Source: Gorillibacterium massiliense (GTDB lineage Bacteria; Bacillota; Bacilli; Paenibacillales; NBRC-103111). From it: a stretch of 38,079 bases of DNA. The notes beneath the pieces are model-generated. The model did no database searches. It saw only the letters and a program-made list of their open reading frames with translations, and had not been told where the DNA came from. A program made the position numbers and the translations under genes. Within the stretch, counting starts at the first letter, position 1, and each line of letters begins with the position of its first letter. Below are positions 16,873 to 24,527 of the stretch, piece after piece. The stretch lies in NCBI RefSeq assembly GCF_000455485.1, contig NZ_CBQR020000022.1:1-38079 (forward strand). The letters are read 5' to 3'.

Positions 16873-18327
16873 GTGTCGAAGGATAACGAGAAGCAGTTCG
16901 TAAAAGAGATTACACCTCAAGGCGAGGATTTTTCCCGCTGGTACATCGATGTGATCAAAAAAGCCGATTTGATGAGCTATTCGCCTGTCCGCGGCTGCAT
17001 CGTGTTCAAGCCGGACAGCTATGAAATTTGGGAGCTATGCCAACGTGAGCTGGACGCCCGCTTCAAGGAAACGGGGCACCGCAACGCTTACTTCCCGTTG
17101 TTTATCCCTGAGAGCTTTTTCCAAAAAGAGAAGGAGCACGTGGAAGGGTTCAACCCTGAGCTTCCTTGGGTAACGGAAGCCGGCGGCGAAAAGCTGGAAG
17201 AACGTTTGGCCATCCGCCCCACCTCAGAAACGATGATCGGTCATATGTATTCCGAATGGATCAATTCCTACCGGGATCTCCCGCTCCTCATCAACCAATG
17301 GGCCAACGTCGTCCGTTGGGAAAAGCGGACCCAGCCTTTCCTCCGCACCAGCGAATTCCTTTGGCAGGAAGGCCATACGGCTCATGAAGACGAAGCCGAT
17401 GCCCGCCGGGAAACGATGCAGATGCTGGACATCTATACGGAGTTTGTGGAAAACATATTGGCGATTCCGGTCATCAAGGGTCAAAAAACCCCTTCGGAGA
17501 AATTTGCCGGCGCGGTAGACACCTATTCAATCGAAGCGATGATGAAAGACGGCAAGGCGGTTCAGGCGGGAACTTCCCACTACCTGGGCACTAATTTTGC
17601 TGTTGCTTTCGACATTAAATACTTGAATCGTGAAAATGAACATACGTATGCCCACACTACTTCCTGGGGAGTAAGTACCCGTTTGATCGGGGCGATCATT
17701 ATGGTGCACGGTGATGACCGCGGTCTCGTACTGCCGCCTAAGGTGGCGCCGACCCAAGCCGTCATGATTCCCATCGGTCCTCCCAAATTGCGGGAGCCGG
17801 TAGTGGCGCGGGTTCATGAGCTCCATGCCGAGCTGAAAAAAGTGGGCATTCGCGTGAAAGTGGATGACGATCCGAACCAAAGCCCGGGCTGGAAATTCAA
17901 TGAATACGAAATGCGCGGCATCCCCCTCCGTATTGAGTTGGGACCCCGCGATATGGAAAATGGACAAGTAGTACTCGTCTCTCGAGTAACCGGCGAGAAG
18001 AAAGTCGTCTCCCAAGACAACTTCGTGCAGGAAGTGCAAGCGATGTTGGCGGAAATCCATCAGCAAATGTACGACAAGGCGCTGCAGTTCCGTGAAGAGC
18101 ACTTCTCCGACGTGGATACCTTGGACCAGCTCCAAGGATTTTTGGAAGAAACCAAAGGTTTTGCTTTGGCAGGCTGGTGCGGTTCGGAAGCTTGCGAGGC
18201 TCAGGTGAAGGAAGAAACCGGCGCAACCAGCCGCAACATTCCTTTTGAACCAGCGAAAAAGAAGGAAAAATGCCTGGTCTGCGGCGAAGACGCGAAACAT
18301 ACGGTGGTTTTCGGCCGCGCCTATTGA
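16873..18327 (+). CDS. proS: Proline--tRNA ligase, archaeal/eukaryote-type (short form)
   Basis: ProRS charges tRNA-Pro with proline. The 484-residue protein is the archaeal/eukaryote-type form: class II motif 2 region (RWEKRTQPFLRTSEFLWQEG), motif 3 region (GVSTRLIGAIIMVHGDDRGL), an anticodon-binding domain, and a C-terminal zinc-binding-like domain with GWCGSEACEAQ, KCLVCGED, ending in the Tyr typical of this type (VVFGRAY). The inserted editing domain of the roughly 560-residue bacterial-type enzyme, which B. subtilis has at this locus, is absent. The start is GTG at 16873 after GGAGAGGT; an in-frame TTG at 16858 overlaps that signal. A strong terminator follows. Confidence 0.95.
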   Translation: MSKDNEKQFVKEITPQGEDFSRWYIDVIKKADLMSYSPVRGCIVFKPDSYEIWELCQRELDARFKETGHRNAYFPLFIPESFFQKEKEHVEGFNPELPWVTEAGGEKLEERLAIRPTSETMIGHMYSEWINSYRDLPLLINQWANVVRWEKRTQPFLRTSEFLWQEGHTAHEDEADARRETMQMLDIYTEFVENILAIPVIKGQKTPSEKFAGAVDTYSIEAMMKDGKAVQAGTSHYLGTNFAVAFDIKYLNRENEHTYAHTTSWGVSTRLIGAIIMVHGDDRGLVLPPKVAPTQAVMIPIGPPKLREPVVARVHELHAELKKVGIRVKVDDDPNQSPGWKFNEYEMRGIPLRIELGPRDMENGQVVLVSRVTGEKKVVSQDNFVQEVQAMLAEIHQQMYDKALQFREEHFSDVDTLDQLQGFLEETKGFALAGWCGSEACEAQVKEETGATSRNIPFEPAKKKEKCLVCGEDAKHTVVFGRAY

Positions 18328-18401
18328 TCTCTTAACGGGACAGGCTGTCTGCCAAATGATAGGATGATCTGGTGCGAGACCCGGTCATCAGGTACAATAG
18401 A

Positions 18402-18455
18402 AGAGCACGAGAATGGAAGATTCGACATCTTTCGTTCTCTGCTCTTTCTTTTTTC
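18402..18455 (+). terminator. Strong intrinsic terminator after proS
   Basis: A nearly continuous 19-base-pair stem, from AGAGCA (18402-18407) through GAGAA and TGGAAGAT, pairs with ATCTTTCG, TTCTC and TGCTCT (ending 18445), with one bulged C and a 5-base loop (TCGAC). TTCTTTTTTC follows. It ends the rseP-proS unit and separates it from polC. Confidence 0.9.
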
Positions 18456-18465
18456 GTTCTGTTAG

Positions 18466-18661
18466 TTGAACAAAAGATAGGGTAACGGTCAGTGAGTCGG
18501 AACTGCGGACTATTTAGACTTCCGGTCGCTGTTGGCTTCAGATTTCTTGATTATAGCCGCTCTTCAGCGGAGGAAATCTGAAACCAAAGGCGAACGCTTA
18601 CGCTCCTGCTGTCCAAATGTCCTTCGTTCCTCCTTAGACCGTTACCAGTTAGATTGTTCAA
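18466..18661 (+). repeat. Long imperfect hairpin element, copy 1 (upstream of polC)
   Basis: Nested inverted repeats share one centre. TTGAACAA (18466-18473) pairs with TTGTTCAA (18654-18661). GGTAACGGTC (18481-18490) pairs with GACCGTTACC (18637-18646). GGCTTCAGATTTC (18534-18546) pairs with GAAATCTGAAACC (18573-18585, one G-T). CCGCT (18557-18561) pairs with AGCGG (18566-18570) around CTTC. Between the perfect blocks the arms match poorly. No ORF is present. The right arm carries GGCGAACGCTTACGCTCC, whose reverse complement nearly recurs in copy 2. It looks like a dispersed non-coding palindromic repeat. Function is unknown. Confidence 0.75.
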
Positions 18662-18757
18662 AACATAGAATCGAAAAAAGAGATTCGTTACGTACTGGTT
18701 GGTGAACACAAAGCTACATAGACAAACGGAAAAATGTCGTGAAGATGAGCGTAGCGA

Positions 18758-18868
18758 GCAGTTGTTCTGAAGGAGCAGTAGCGTTCGCCTTTGCAGACGG
18801 ATTCGTACCTTTTAGGGGCTTAGAATTCAAAGAATCCGTATGCAACAGCGACGGTCAGAACAAGCTGC
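18758..18868 (+). repeat. Hairpin element, copy 2 (inverted relative to copy 1)
   Basis: GCAGTTGTTCTGA (18758-18770) pairs with TCAGAACAAGCTGC (18855-18868, one bulge), and TTGCAGACGGATTC (18791-18804) pairs with GAATCCGTATGCAA (18832-18845, one mismatch). Its left arm has GCGTTCGCCTTTG and its right arm CAACAGCGACGG, which are reverse complements (one indel for the second) of segments in the right and left arms of copy 1. The two hairpins therefore look like related elements in opposite orientation. Copy 2 ends 61 bases before the polC start and could be in its leader. The spacer 18662-18757 has only a small GAATC/GATTC stem. Confidence 0.7.
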
Positions 18869-18929
18869 CCACGCGGTGCTTCAATCACGATAGCTATTGT
18901 CCGTTTTCATAGAAACATGGGGTGAAAGA

Positions 18930-21900
18930 ATGAGCGACTTTTCGGAACAAAGGAAGCGGTTCGAGCTGCTGATGCAGCAGGGCGAGGTCCCGGCCGAGGT
19001 AGCGGAAAGCCATTTTGCCGACGGATATATCGATCATGTGGAAGTGAGCCGGGAGAATCGGGAGTGGATCTTCCATCTGGCGAAAAAAGATTTGGTGCCA
19101 AGAGACATCTACCAAAGCTTTTGCCGAATGATCCGGGATAAGCTGGGCCACATCGCCAAGATCCGCTTTGTCATGCAATACGCGGATACCACCCCGGAGG
19201 AAAGCATTCTGACGGAATATTGGAGCATGCTGCTGGAATGGATTCAGCGGGAGGAAATCTCCATTAACGGCTGGTTGAGCAAAGCTAGGCTGGAGACCAA
19301 AGGAAAAGCCATCACCCTGCACATGCTGGACGCCATCGGTCTGGAGCTGGCCCGGAAGAAAAACGTCGATCAGTGGATTCAGAAGTTTTACCGGGAGTTT
19401 TTCGGCTTGGAGTGCCAGGTTCGCTTTATGGTCAATGAAGACCGGGAGCAGGAATTCGAGCAATTCGCTAAGCTCATCGAAGAGGAAGAGCGGCATGTCA
19501 CCCGGGAAATCATGACCACCATCGATAAAGAAAATGAAGCCGCCAAGCAGTTGGATGCGGAAATCAAACTGATGATGGGCTACGATATCAAGGATGCGCC
19601 GGTGCCGGTTCAGGAAATTCATGATGTGGAGAAAAAAATCACCATTCAAGGGATGATTTTCGGCCTGGAAGTCAAGGAATTGAAAAACGGCAACACGCTC
19701 TATACCTTTAAACTGACAGATTACTCCGATTCCATTATGGTGAAGGCTTTCGCCCGCAACAAGGAAGACGTGAAAGTCTACAATCTGTTGGAAAACGGAA
19801 AATGGATCAAAGCCCGGGGTAAAATCGAATATGATACCTTTGTGCAGCCACCGGAATTGATGTTCATGCCCCAAGATTTGAATGAAGTGCTCCCCCCGGC
19901 TGAGCGGAAGGATAAAGCGGAGAAGAAGCGGGTGGAATTCCATCTCCACACCGCAATGAGCACCATGGACGGCATATCGCCTATTGGCGATTATGTGAAA
20001 ACAGCCGCTAAATGGGGCATGAAAGCCATCGCCGTTACCGATCATGGCGGCGTTCAGTCTTTTCCCGATGCGGGTAAGGCAGCCAAGAAGCATGGCATAA
20101 AAGTCATTTACGGTGTAGAAGCCAACGTCGTCAATGACGGCGTACCCGTGGTGACCGACGCGGATGAGCGCAGCCTGAAAGATGCCTCATATGTCGTATT
20201 CGACATTGAAACCACGGGCCTCTCCGTGGTCAACAATAGAATCATCGAAATCGCTGGGGTAAAGATCGAGAACGAGCAGGTGGTGGATCGTTTCGCTACC
20301 TTTATCAATCCTCACGAGAGCATCAGCTACAATATCAGCCAGTTGACCAATATCACCAATGAAATGGTGGCGGATGCGCCTGAGCTTGCAGATAAGCTGC
20401 CGGATTTCGTCCGCTTTGTCGGAGACTCGGTGCTCGTCGCCCACAACGCCCGCTTCGATATGGGCTTCATTCAAGCCAATTTGAAAAGCTTGGGAATGCC
20501 CATCCTACCTAATCCGGTGTTGGATACGGTGGAAATGGCGCGGTATTTATATCCCGAGATGAAGAACCACCGGCTCAACACTCTTGCCGCCAAGTTTAAG
20601 GTAAGCCTGGAAAACCATCACCGCGCCATCGACGACGCGGAAGCTTTGGGTCATATCCTCTTGGCGATGATCAAAGATTCGGTACAGGAACGGGACATTA
20701 CCCAGCTGGACCAATTAAATCAATTCGTCGGCAAGGACTTGTCCAACCAACGTCCTTTTCACTGTAATATTTACGCCCGCAACCAGACCGGAAAAAAGAA
20801 CCTGTACAAGCTTATTTCGATGTCCCATACTCAATACTTCAAGCGGGTCGCCTGTATTCCCAAGAGTAAGCTCATTGAGCTGCGCGAAGGGCTGCTCATC
20901 AGCTCCGGCTGCGAGAAGGGCGAGATGTTCGAAACGGTACTGAATAAGCCCCGGGAAGAAGCGGAGCAGGTAGCGGAATTTTACGATGTGCTGGAAATTC
21001 AGCCACTCGACGCCTATATGCATCTGGTTGATAAAGGCCTCGTCGGCAGCAAGCTGGACCTGGAAAATGCGCTGAAGGCGATCTGCGCCATCGGCGAGAA
21101 GCAGGGGAAACGAGTCATTGCCACCGGCAATGTCCATTACCTGAATCCCCGGGATAAAATCTGCCGGGACATCACCATCCACGGCATTACCGGGTTTAGT
21201 CCCTTAAAGGACCAGCGCAAACCGGACGTCCACTTCCGTACCACGGAAGAAATGCTGGAGGAGTTCACCTTCTTGGGCGCCGCCAAAGCTCACGAGGTAG
21301 TAGTCGACAACACCGACGCCTGGGCGGACGAGTTTGAGGAGATCGCCTTGTTCCCGAAAAAGGGTGGTCCGACGGACAACGGCCTGTTCTCGCCGATTAT
21401 CGAAGGGGCGGAGGAAGAAATCCGCGCCACCTGTTATAACACCGCGAAGGCGATCTACGGCGAACCGGTGCCTGAGATCATCGTTGCCCGGCTGGAAAAG
21501 GAACTGAAGCCGATCATTGGCTACGGTTTCTCCGCCAACTATTTGATTTCGGAGAAATTGGTGAAGAAGTCCAATGCCGACGGCTATCTGGTCGGTTCCC
21601 GGGGTTCAGTCGGATCCTCATTCGTCGCCACGATGCTGGGGATATCGGAGGTTAATCCTCTGCCGCCCCATTACGTGTGCAAAAGCTGCAAGTTCAGCGA
21701 GTTTTTCACTGACGGGCGGATTCCTTCGGGCTTCGACCTGCCGGACAAAGATTGCCCTAATTGCGGAGCGCCGCTGAAAGGTGAGGGCCAGGATATTCCT
21801 TTTGAAACCTTCCTTGGCTTTAAGGGCGACAAGGTTCCCGATATCGACTTGAACTTTTCCGGGGAATACCAGCCGGAAGCCCATAATTTTACTAAAGTTA

Positions 21901-23261
21901 TGTTCGGGGAGAAGAACGTCTTCCGGGCGGGCACCATCGGCACCGTGGCAGATAAGACCGCCTTTGGTTTTGCCAAAAAGTATGAGGAAGACCATGGGAA
22001 ATCGTGGCGGAAGGCGGAAGTCGAGCGGCTTGCCGCCGGATGTACCGGGGTTAAGCGGAGTACCGGCCAGCATCCCGGCGGGATTGTCGTCGTACCGGAT
22101 TATATCGACGTGGAAGAGGTTACGCCGGTGCAGTATCCGGCGGACGACACGAGCGCCGACTGGATGACGACCCACTTCGATTACCACTCATTTGAAGAGA
22201 ATTTATTGAAATTAGATATTCTGGGCCATGATGATCCGACAATGATGCGGATGCTGCAAGATTTGACGGGCATCGATCCGACCACGCTGCCGATGAACGA
22301 TCCCAAAGTCATGAGCCTGTTCAGTTCGACGGACGCGTTGGGGGTTACGCCGGACCAAATCCGCACTCCGGTGGCCACTTACGGCGTTCCCGAGATGGGA
22401 ACCAAGTTCGTCCGTCAGATGTTGCAAGAGACGATGCCGTCCACTTTTGCCGATTTGCTGCAAATATCCGGCCTATCCCACGGTACCGGCGTTTGGCTGG
22501 GCAATGCCCAGGAGCTGATCCGCAAAGGGACTTGTACGATTAAAACGGTAATCGGCTGCCGGGACGATATCATGCTCTTTCTGATTTATAAAGCCGGCAT
22601 GGATGCGGGTCTCGCCTTCAAAATCACCGAGAGCGTGCGGAAGGGCCGGGGCTTAACGGACGAGTGGAAGGAAGAGATGAAGAAGTGCAACGTGCCGGCC
22701 TGGTACATCGAAAGCTGCGAGCGCATCGAGTACATGTTCCCGAAGGCTCACGCCTCGGCTTACGTCATCTCGGCCGTGCGTACCGCTTACTTCAAGCTGT
22801 ATCATCCGATTGAATACTACGCGACCTATTTTTCTGTTCGTGCTGCTGACTTTGACGTGGAGCTATTTTGCAAGGGTTATGACGCCATTCTGAAAAAGCT
22901 GATTGAAATCGAAGAGAAGGGTTTTGCCGCACAACCGAAAGAAAAGGGCATGATCTCCATTCTGGAAATGGGCTTGGAAATGACGGCTCGCGGCTTCAGC
23001 TTCAAGCCGCTTGATCTCTACCGTTCCCAAGCTAGCCGCTTTATTGTAGACGGAACTGCACTGATTCCTCCGTTTTCCGCCGTACAAGGAGTCGGGGAGA
23101 ACGCGGCCCGGCAAATTGCCGCTGCCAAGGACGATGGGGACTTCTTATCCATGGAGGATTTTCAGCGCAGATCCAAGGCATCGAAAACGATCATGGAGCT
23201 CTTGTCTGGCCTGGGCTGCTTCCGCGGTTTGCCTGAATCCAATCAGTTGTCACTGTTTTGA
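18930..23261 (+). CDS. polC: DNA polymerase III alpha subunit, Gram-positive PolC type
   Basis: PolC is the main replicative polymerase of low-GC Gram-positives, with built-in 3'-5' proofreading. The 1443-residue protein shows an N-terminal domain, an OB fold (about 230-330, VPVQEIHDVEKKITIQGMIF), a PHP domain starting near 336 (VEFHLHTAMSTMDG) into which the DnaQ-type exonuclease is inserted (VVFDIETTGLS near 423), a four-cysteine zinc site from about 916 (CKSCKF, CPNCGAP), and the catalytic palm with PDIDLNFSGEYQ near 970. The start is ATG at 18930 with GGGGTGA upstream; an in-frame TTG at 18897 has no binding site. No frameshift is seen. It is preceded by the two hairpin repeats and followed by a short ORF. 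Confidence 0.97.
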   Translation: MSDFSEQRKRFELLMQQGEVPAEVAESHFADGYIDHVEVSRENREWIFHLAKKDLVPRDIYQSFCRMIRDKLGHIAKIRFVMQYADTTPEESILTEYWSMLLEWIQREEISINGWLSKARLETKGKAITLHMLDAIGLELARKKNVDQWIQKFYREFFGLECQVRFMVNEDREQEFEQFAKLIEEEERHVTREIMTTIDKENEAAKQLDAEIKLMMGYDIKDAPVPVQEIHDVEKKITIQGMIFGLEVKELKNGNTLYTFKLTDYSDSIMVKAFARNKEDVKVYNLLENGKWIKARGKIEYDTFVQPPELMFMPQDLNEVLPPAERKDKAEKKRVEFHLHTAMSTMDGISPIGDYVKTAAKWGMKAIAVTDHGGVQSFPDAGKAAKKHGIKVIYGVEANVVNDGVPVVTDADERSLKDASYVVFDIETTGLSVVNNRIIEIAGVKIENEQVVDRFATFINPHESISYNISQLTNITNEMVADAPELADKLPDFVRFVGDSVLVAHNARFDMGFIQANLKSLGMPILPNPVLDTVEMARYLYPEMKNHRLNTLAAKFKVSLENHHRAIDDAEALGHILLAMIKDSVQERDITQLDQLNQFVGKDLSNQRPFHCNIYARNQTGKKNLYKLISMSHTQYFKRVACIPKSKLIELREGLLISSGCEKGEMFETVLNKPREEAEQVAEFYDVLEIQPLDAYMHLVDKGLVGSKLDLENALKAICAIGEKQGKRVIATGNVHYLNPRDKICRDITIHGITGFSPLKDQRKPDVHFRTTEEMLEEFTFLGAAKAHEVVVDNTDAWADEFEEIALFPKKGGPTDNGLFSPIIEGAEEEIRATCYNTAKAIYGEPVPEIIVARLEKELKPIIGYGFSANYLISEKLVKKSNADGYLVGSRGSVGSSFVATMLGISEVNPLPPHYVCKSCKFSEFFTDGRIPSGFDLPDKDCPNCGAPLKGEGQDIPFETFLGFKGDKVPDIDLNFSGEYQPEAHNFTKVMFGEKNVFRAGTIGTVADKTAFGFAKKYEEDHGKSWRKAEVERLAAGCTGVKRSTGQHPGGIVVVPDYIDVEEVTPVQYPADDTSADWMTTHFDYHSFEENLLKLDILGHDDPTMMRMLQDLTGIDPTTLPMNDPKVMSLFSSTDALGVTPDQIRTPVATYGVPEMGTKFVRQMLQETMPSTFADLLQISGLSHGTGVWLGNAQELIRKGTCTIKTVIGCRDDIMLFLIYKAGMDAGLAFKITESVRKGRGLTDEWKEEMKKCNVPAWYIESCERIEYMFPKAHASAYVISAVRTAYFKLYHPIEYYATYFSVRAADFDVELFCKGYDAILKKLIEIEEKGFAAQPKEKGMISILEMGLEMTARGFSFKPLDLYRSQASRFIVDGTALIPPFSAVQGVGENAARQIAAAKDDGDFLSMEDFQRRSKASKTIMELLSGLGCFRGLPESNQLSLF

Positions 23262-23278
23262 TGTTAACGCGCATTTGA

Positions 23279-23716
23279 GTGAGCTTGGACGAAGGAGTCC
23301 GTCGGCTGTCGGAAGGTGTGAACCGAATGGGGGGAATCACAGAAGGAATCGCTGAGCTTTCTGGTTCACTCCAGCAACTGGGCGAAGGTTCGCTGCAGCT
23401 TTCCCAAGGTTCCGGCACCTTGTTAAAGGGTTTGCAAACCTCGGAGAAGGGCAGCGGTGATCTAACAGCCGCATCCGGCTCATTAATAGATGCGGCTGGG
23501 AAGCTCCAAAATGGGTCGGATCAACTGCTGCAAGGAATTGGCAAGGCGGACCAAAAGAACGAGATTGAGCAGGTGATGGACGAAATCGGAGCAGACAAAG
23601 ACGATCAAACAGCCCGGGCATTCAACCGGACTTTCACTTTGGCTGCCGTGATTCTATTGGCCGCCTCTGTAATCGGCTGGTTTACAGACCGGAGAACGAA
23701 TAAGATCGCGTCTTGA
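23279..23716 (+). CDS. Short heptad-repeat membrane ORF, possible remnant of a YhgE/Pip-like gene
   Basis: This open frame of 145 residues starts with GTG at 23279, right after an in-frame TGA and 17 bases after the polC stop. It consists of Leu/Gly heptads (LSEGVNRM, IAELSGSLQQLGEGSLQLSQ, SGTLLKGL and so on to residue 90), an acidic stretch, and one C-terminal membrane helix (LAAVILLAASVIGWF). Such x-x-x-Leu-x-x-Gly repeats occur in YhgE/Pip-type membrane proteins, which are much longer. There is no convincing ribosome binding site at 23279; an internal ATG at 23327 after GGAAGGTG would be better placed. It may be a small real protein or the 3' remnant of a larger gene. Function is unknown. 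Confidence 0.5.
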   Translation: MSLDEGVRRLSEGVNRMGGITEGIAELSGSLQQLGEGSLQLSQGSGTLLKGLQTSEKGSGDLTAASGSLIDAAGKLQNGSDQLLQGIGKADQKNEIEQVMDEIGADKDDQTARAFNRTFTLAAVILLAASVIGWFTDRRTNKIAS

Positions 23717-23783
23717 TAATGAAATGAAGCTATTTGTCTATGACCGCTGCGAGTTTCCACTGGTTCTTTACTTTTAGCGGCTA

Positions 23784-23812
23784 TTGTGCAAGGTTGCCGG
23801 ATATGGTATAAT
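23784..23812 (+). promoter_or_regulatory. Strong sigma-A-type promoter of the rimP-nusA-infB operon
   Basis: TTGTGC (23784-23789) and a perfect TATAAT (23807-23812) are 17 bases apart, with an extended -10 TG two bases before it. It lies about 195 bases before rimP, leaving a long leader with two hairpins. Confidence 0.85.
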
Positions 23813-23848
23813 TTTTTTGGCAATAATGTGGATAAATGTCCGTATGAG

Positions 23849-23877
23849 AGAGTGGGGAAACCCACTCTTTACATTTT
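23849..23877 (+). terminator. First terminator-like hairpin in the rimP leader
   Basis: AGAGTGGG (23849-23856) pairs perfectly with CCCACTCT (23861-23868) around a GAAA tetraloop, followed by the imperfect U-tract TTACATTTT. It is only about 35 bases after the promoter -10. In B. subtilis NusA controls its own operon through attenuation upstream of rimP; this hairpin fits that role (inference). Confidence 0.65.
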
Positions 23878-23923
23878 GATTAGGGCATTTCCGTGTTATA
23901 AACTAGGCTGATTCGCGAGCGGT

Positions 23924-23966
23924 AAACGTTCTGCGTCCTGCTGGGACGTCTGTCGTTTATTTTTTG
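23924..23966 (+). terminator. Second terminator-like hairpin in the rimP leader
   Basis: AAACG (23924-23928) pairs with CGTTT (23954-23958) and CGTCC (23934-23938) with GGACG (23944-23948), separated by a symmetric 5-base internal loop, followed by ATTTTTT. It lies 40 bases before rimP. It is a plausible attenuator; the internal loop makes it weak, which would suit NusA-dependent termination. Confidence 0.6.
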
Positions 23967-24005
23967 CGGATATGGAGATCTATCTCTTGTTAGGGGGTCA
24001 AAGAG

Positions 24006-24464
24006 TTGAGTTCCAACATCAAATCCGCCGTCGAGGCGATGGCGCTTCCCTTTTTGGAAGAAAACGGGTTTGAGCTTGTCGATGTAGAATACGTCAAAGA
24101 AGGCAGCAACCGGTTTCTCCGGGTTTACGTGGATAAAGAAGGCGGCATCGACATTGACGACTGCGGTCGCATCAGCGAATACTTAAGCGAAAAGCTTGAC
24201 GAAAACGACCCCATTCCCGACGCCTATTTTCTGGAGGTATCTTCTCCGGGAGCCGAACGTCCACTCAAAAAGCCCGAGGATTTCATCAAAGCCGTGGGTA
24301 AGCATGTGTATGTCACCACTTACGAACCCATAGAGAAGAAGAAGGAATATGAAGGCTTGCTCGTGCACTGCGACGATACGGCTCTTACCATTCGCGAAGG
24401 CAAGAAAGAATTTGTCGTTCCGCGGGAAAAGATCGCCAGCGCGCGGCTGGCAGTGGTGTTTTAG
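24006..24464 (+). CDS. rimP: Ribosome maturation factor RimP
   Basis: RimP helps early assembly of the 30S subunit, acting on uS12 docking. The 152-residue product has the N-terminal alpha/beta domain (ENGFELVDVEYVKEGSNRFL, then DIDDCGRISEYLSEKLD), the conserved LEVSSPGAERPLKKPEDF junction, and a C-terminal SH3-like domain ending in IASARLAVVF. The start is TTG at 24006, about 9 bases after GGGGG. It is the first gene of the nusA-infB operon, its usual place in Firmicutes and proteobacteria, behind a long structured leader. Length is normal. Confidence 0.96.
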   Translation: MSSNIKSAVEAMALPFLEENGFELVDVEYVKEGSNRFLRVYVDKEGGIDIDDCGRISEYLSEKLDENDPIPDAYFLEVSSPGAERPLKKPEDFIKAVGKHVYVTTYEPIEKKKEYEGLLVHCDDTALTIREGKKEFVVPREKIASARLAVVF

Positions 24465-24527
24465 CGATTTGCAACATTTACGCAATTTGAATTCATGTGA
24501 TTTTATGGAAGGGGGAACCTCTGGCAG

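Noticed and set aside
18361-18401. TACAAT at 18393-18398 as a promoter for a small RNA ending at the proS terminator.
   Set aside because: There is no -35 at a suitable distance and the -10 lies against the terminator stem, leaving no room for a transcript.
18894-20093. A 399-codon open frame on the - strand at the start of polC.
   Set aside because: It is antisense to well-conserved polC domains, with Phe/His/Leu-rich composition typical of shadow frames.
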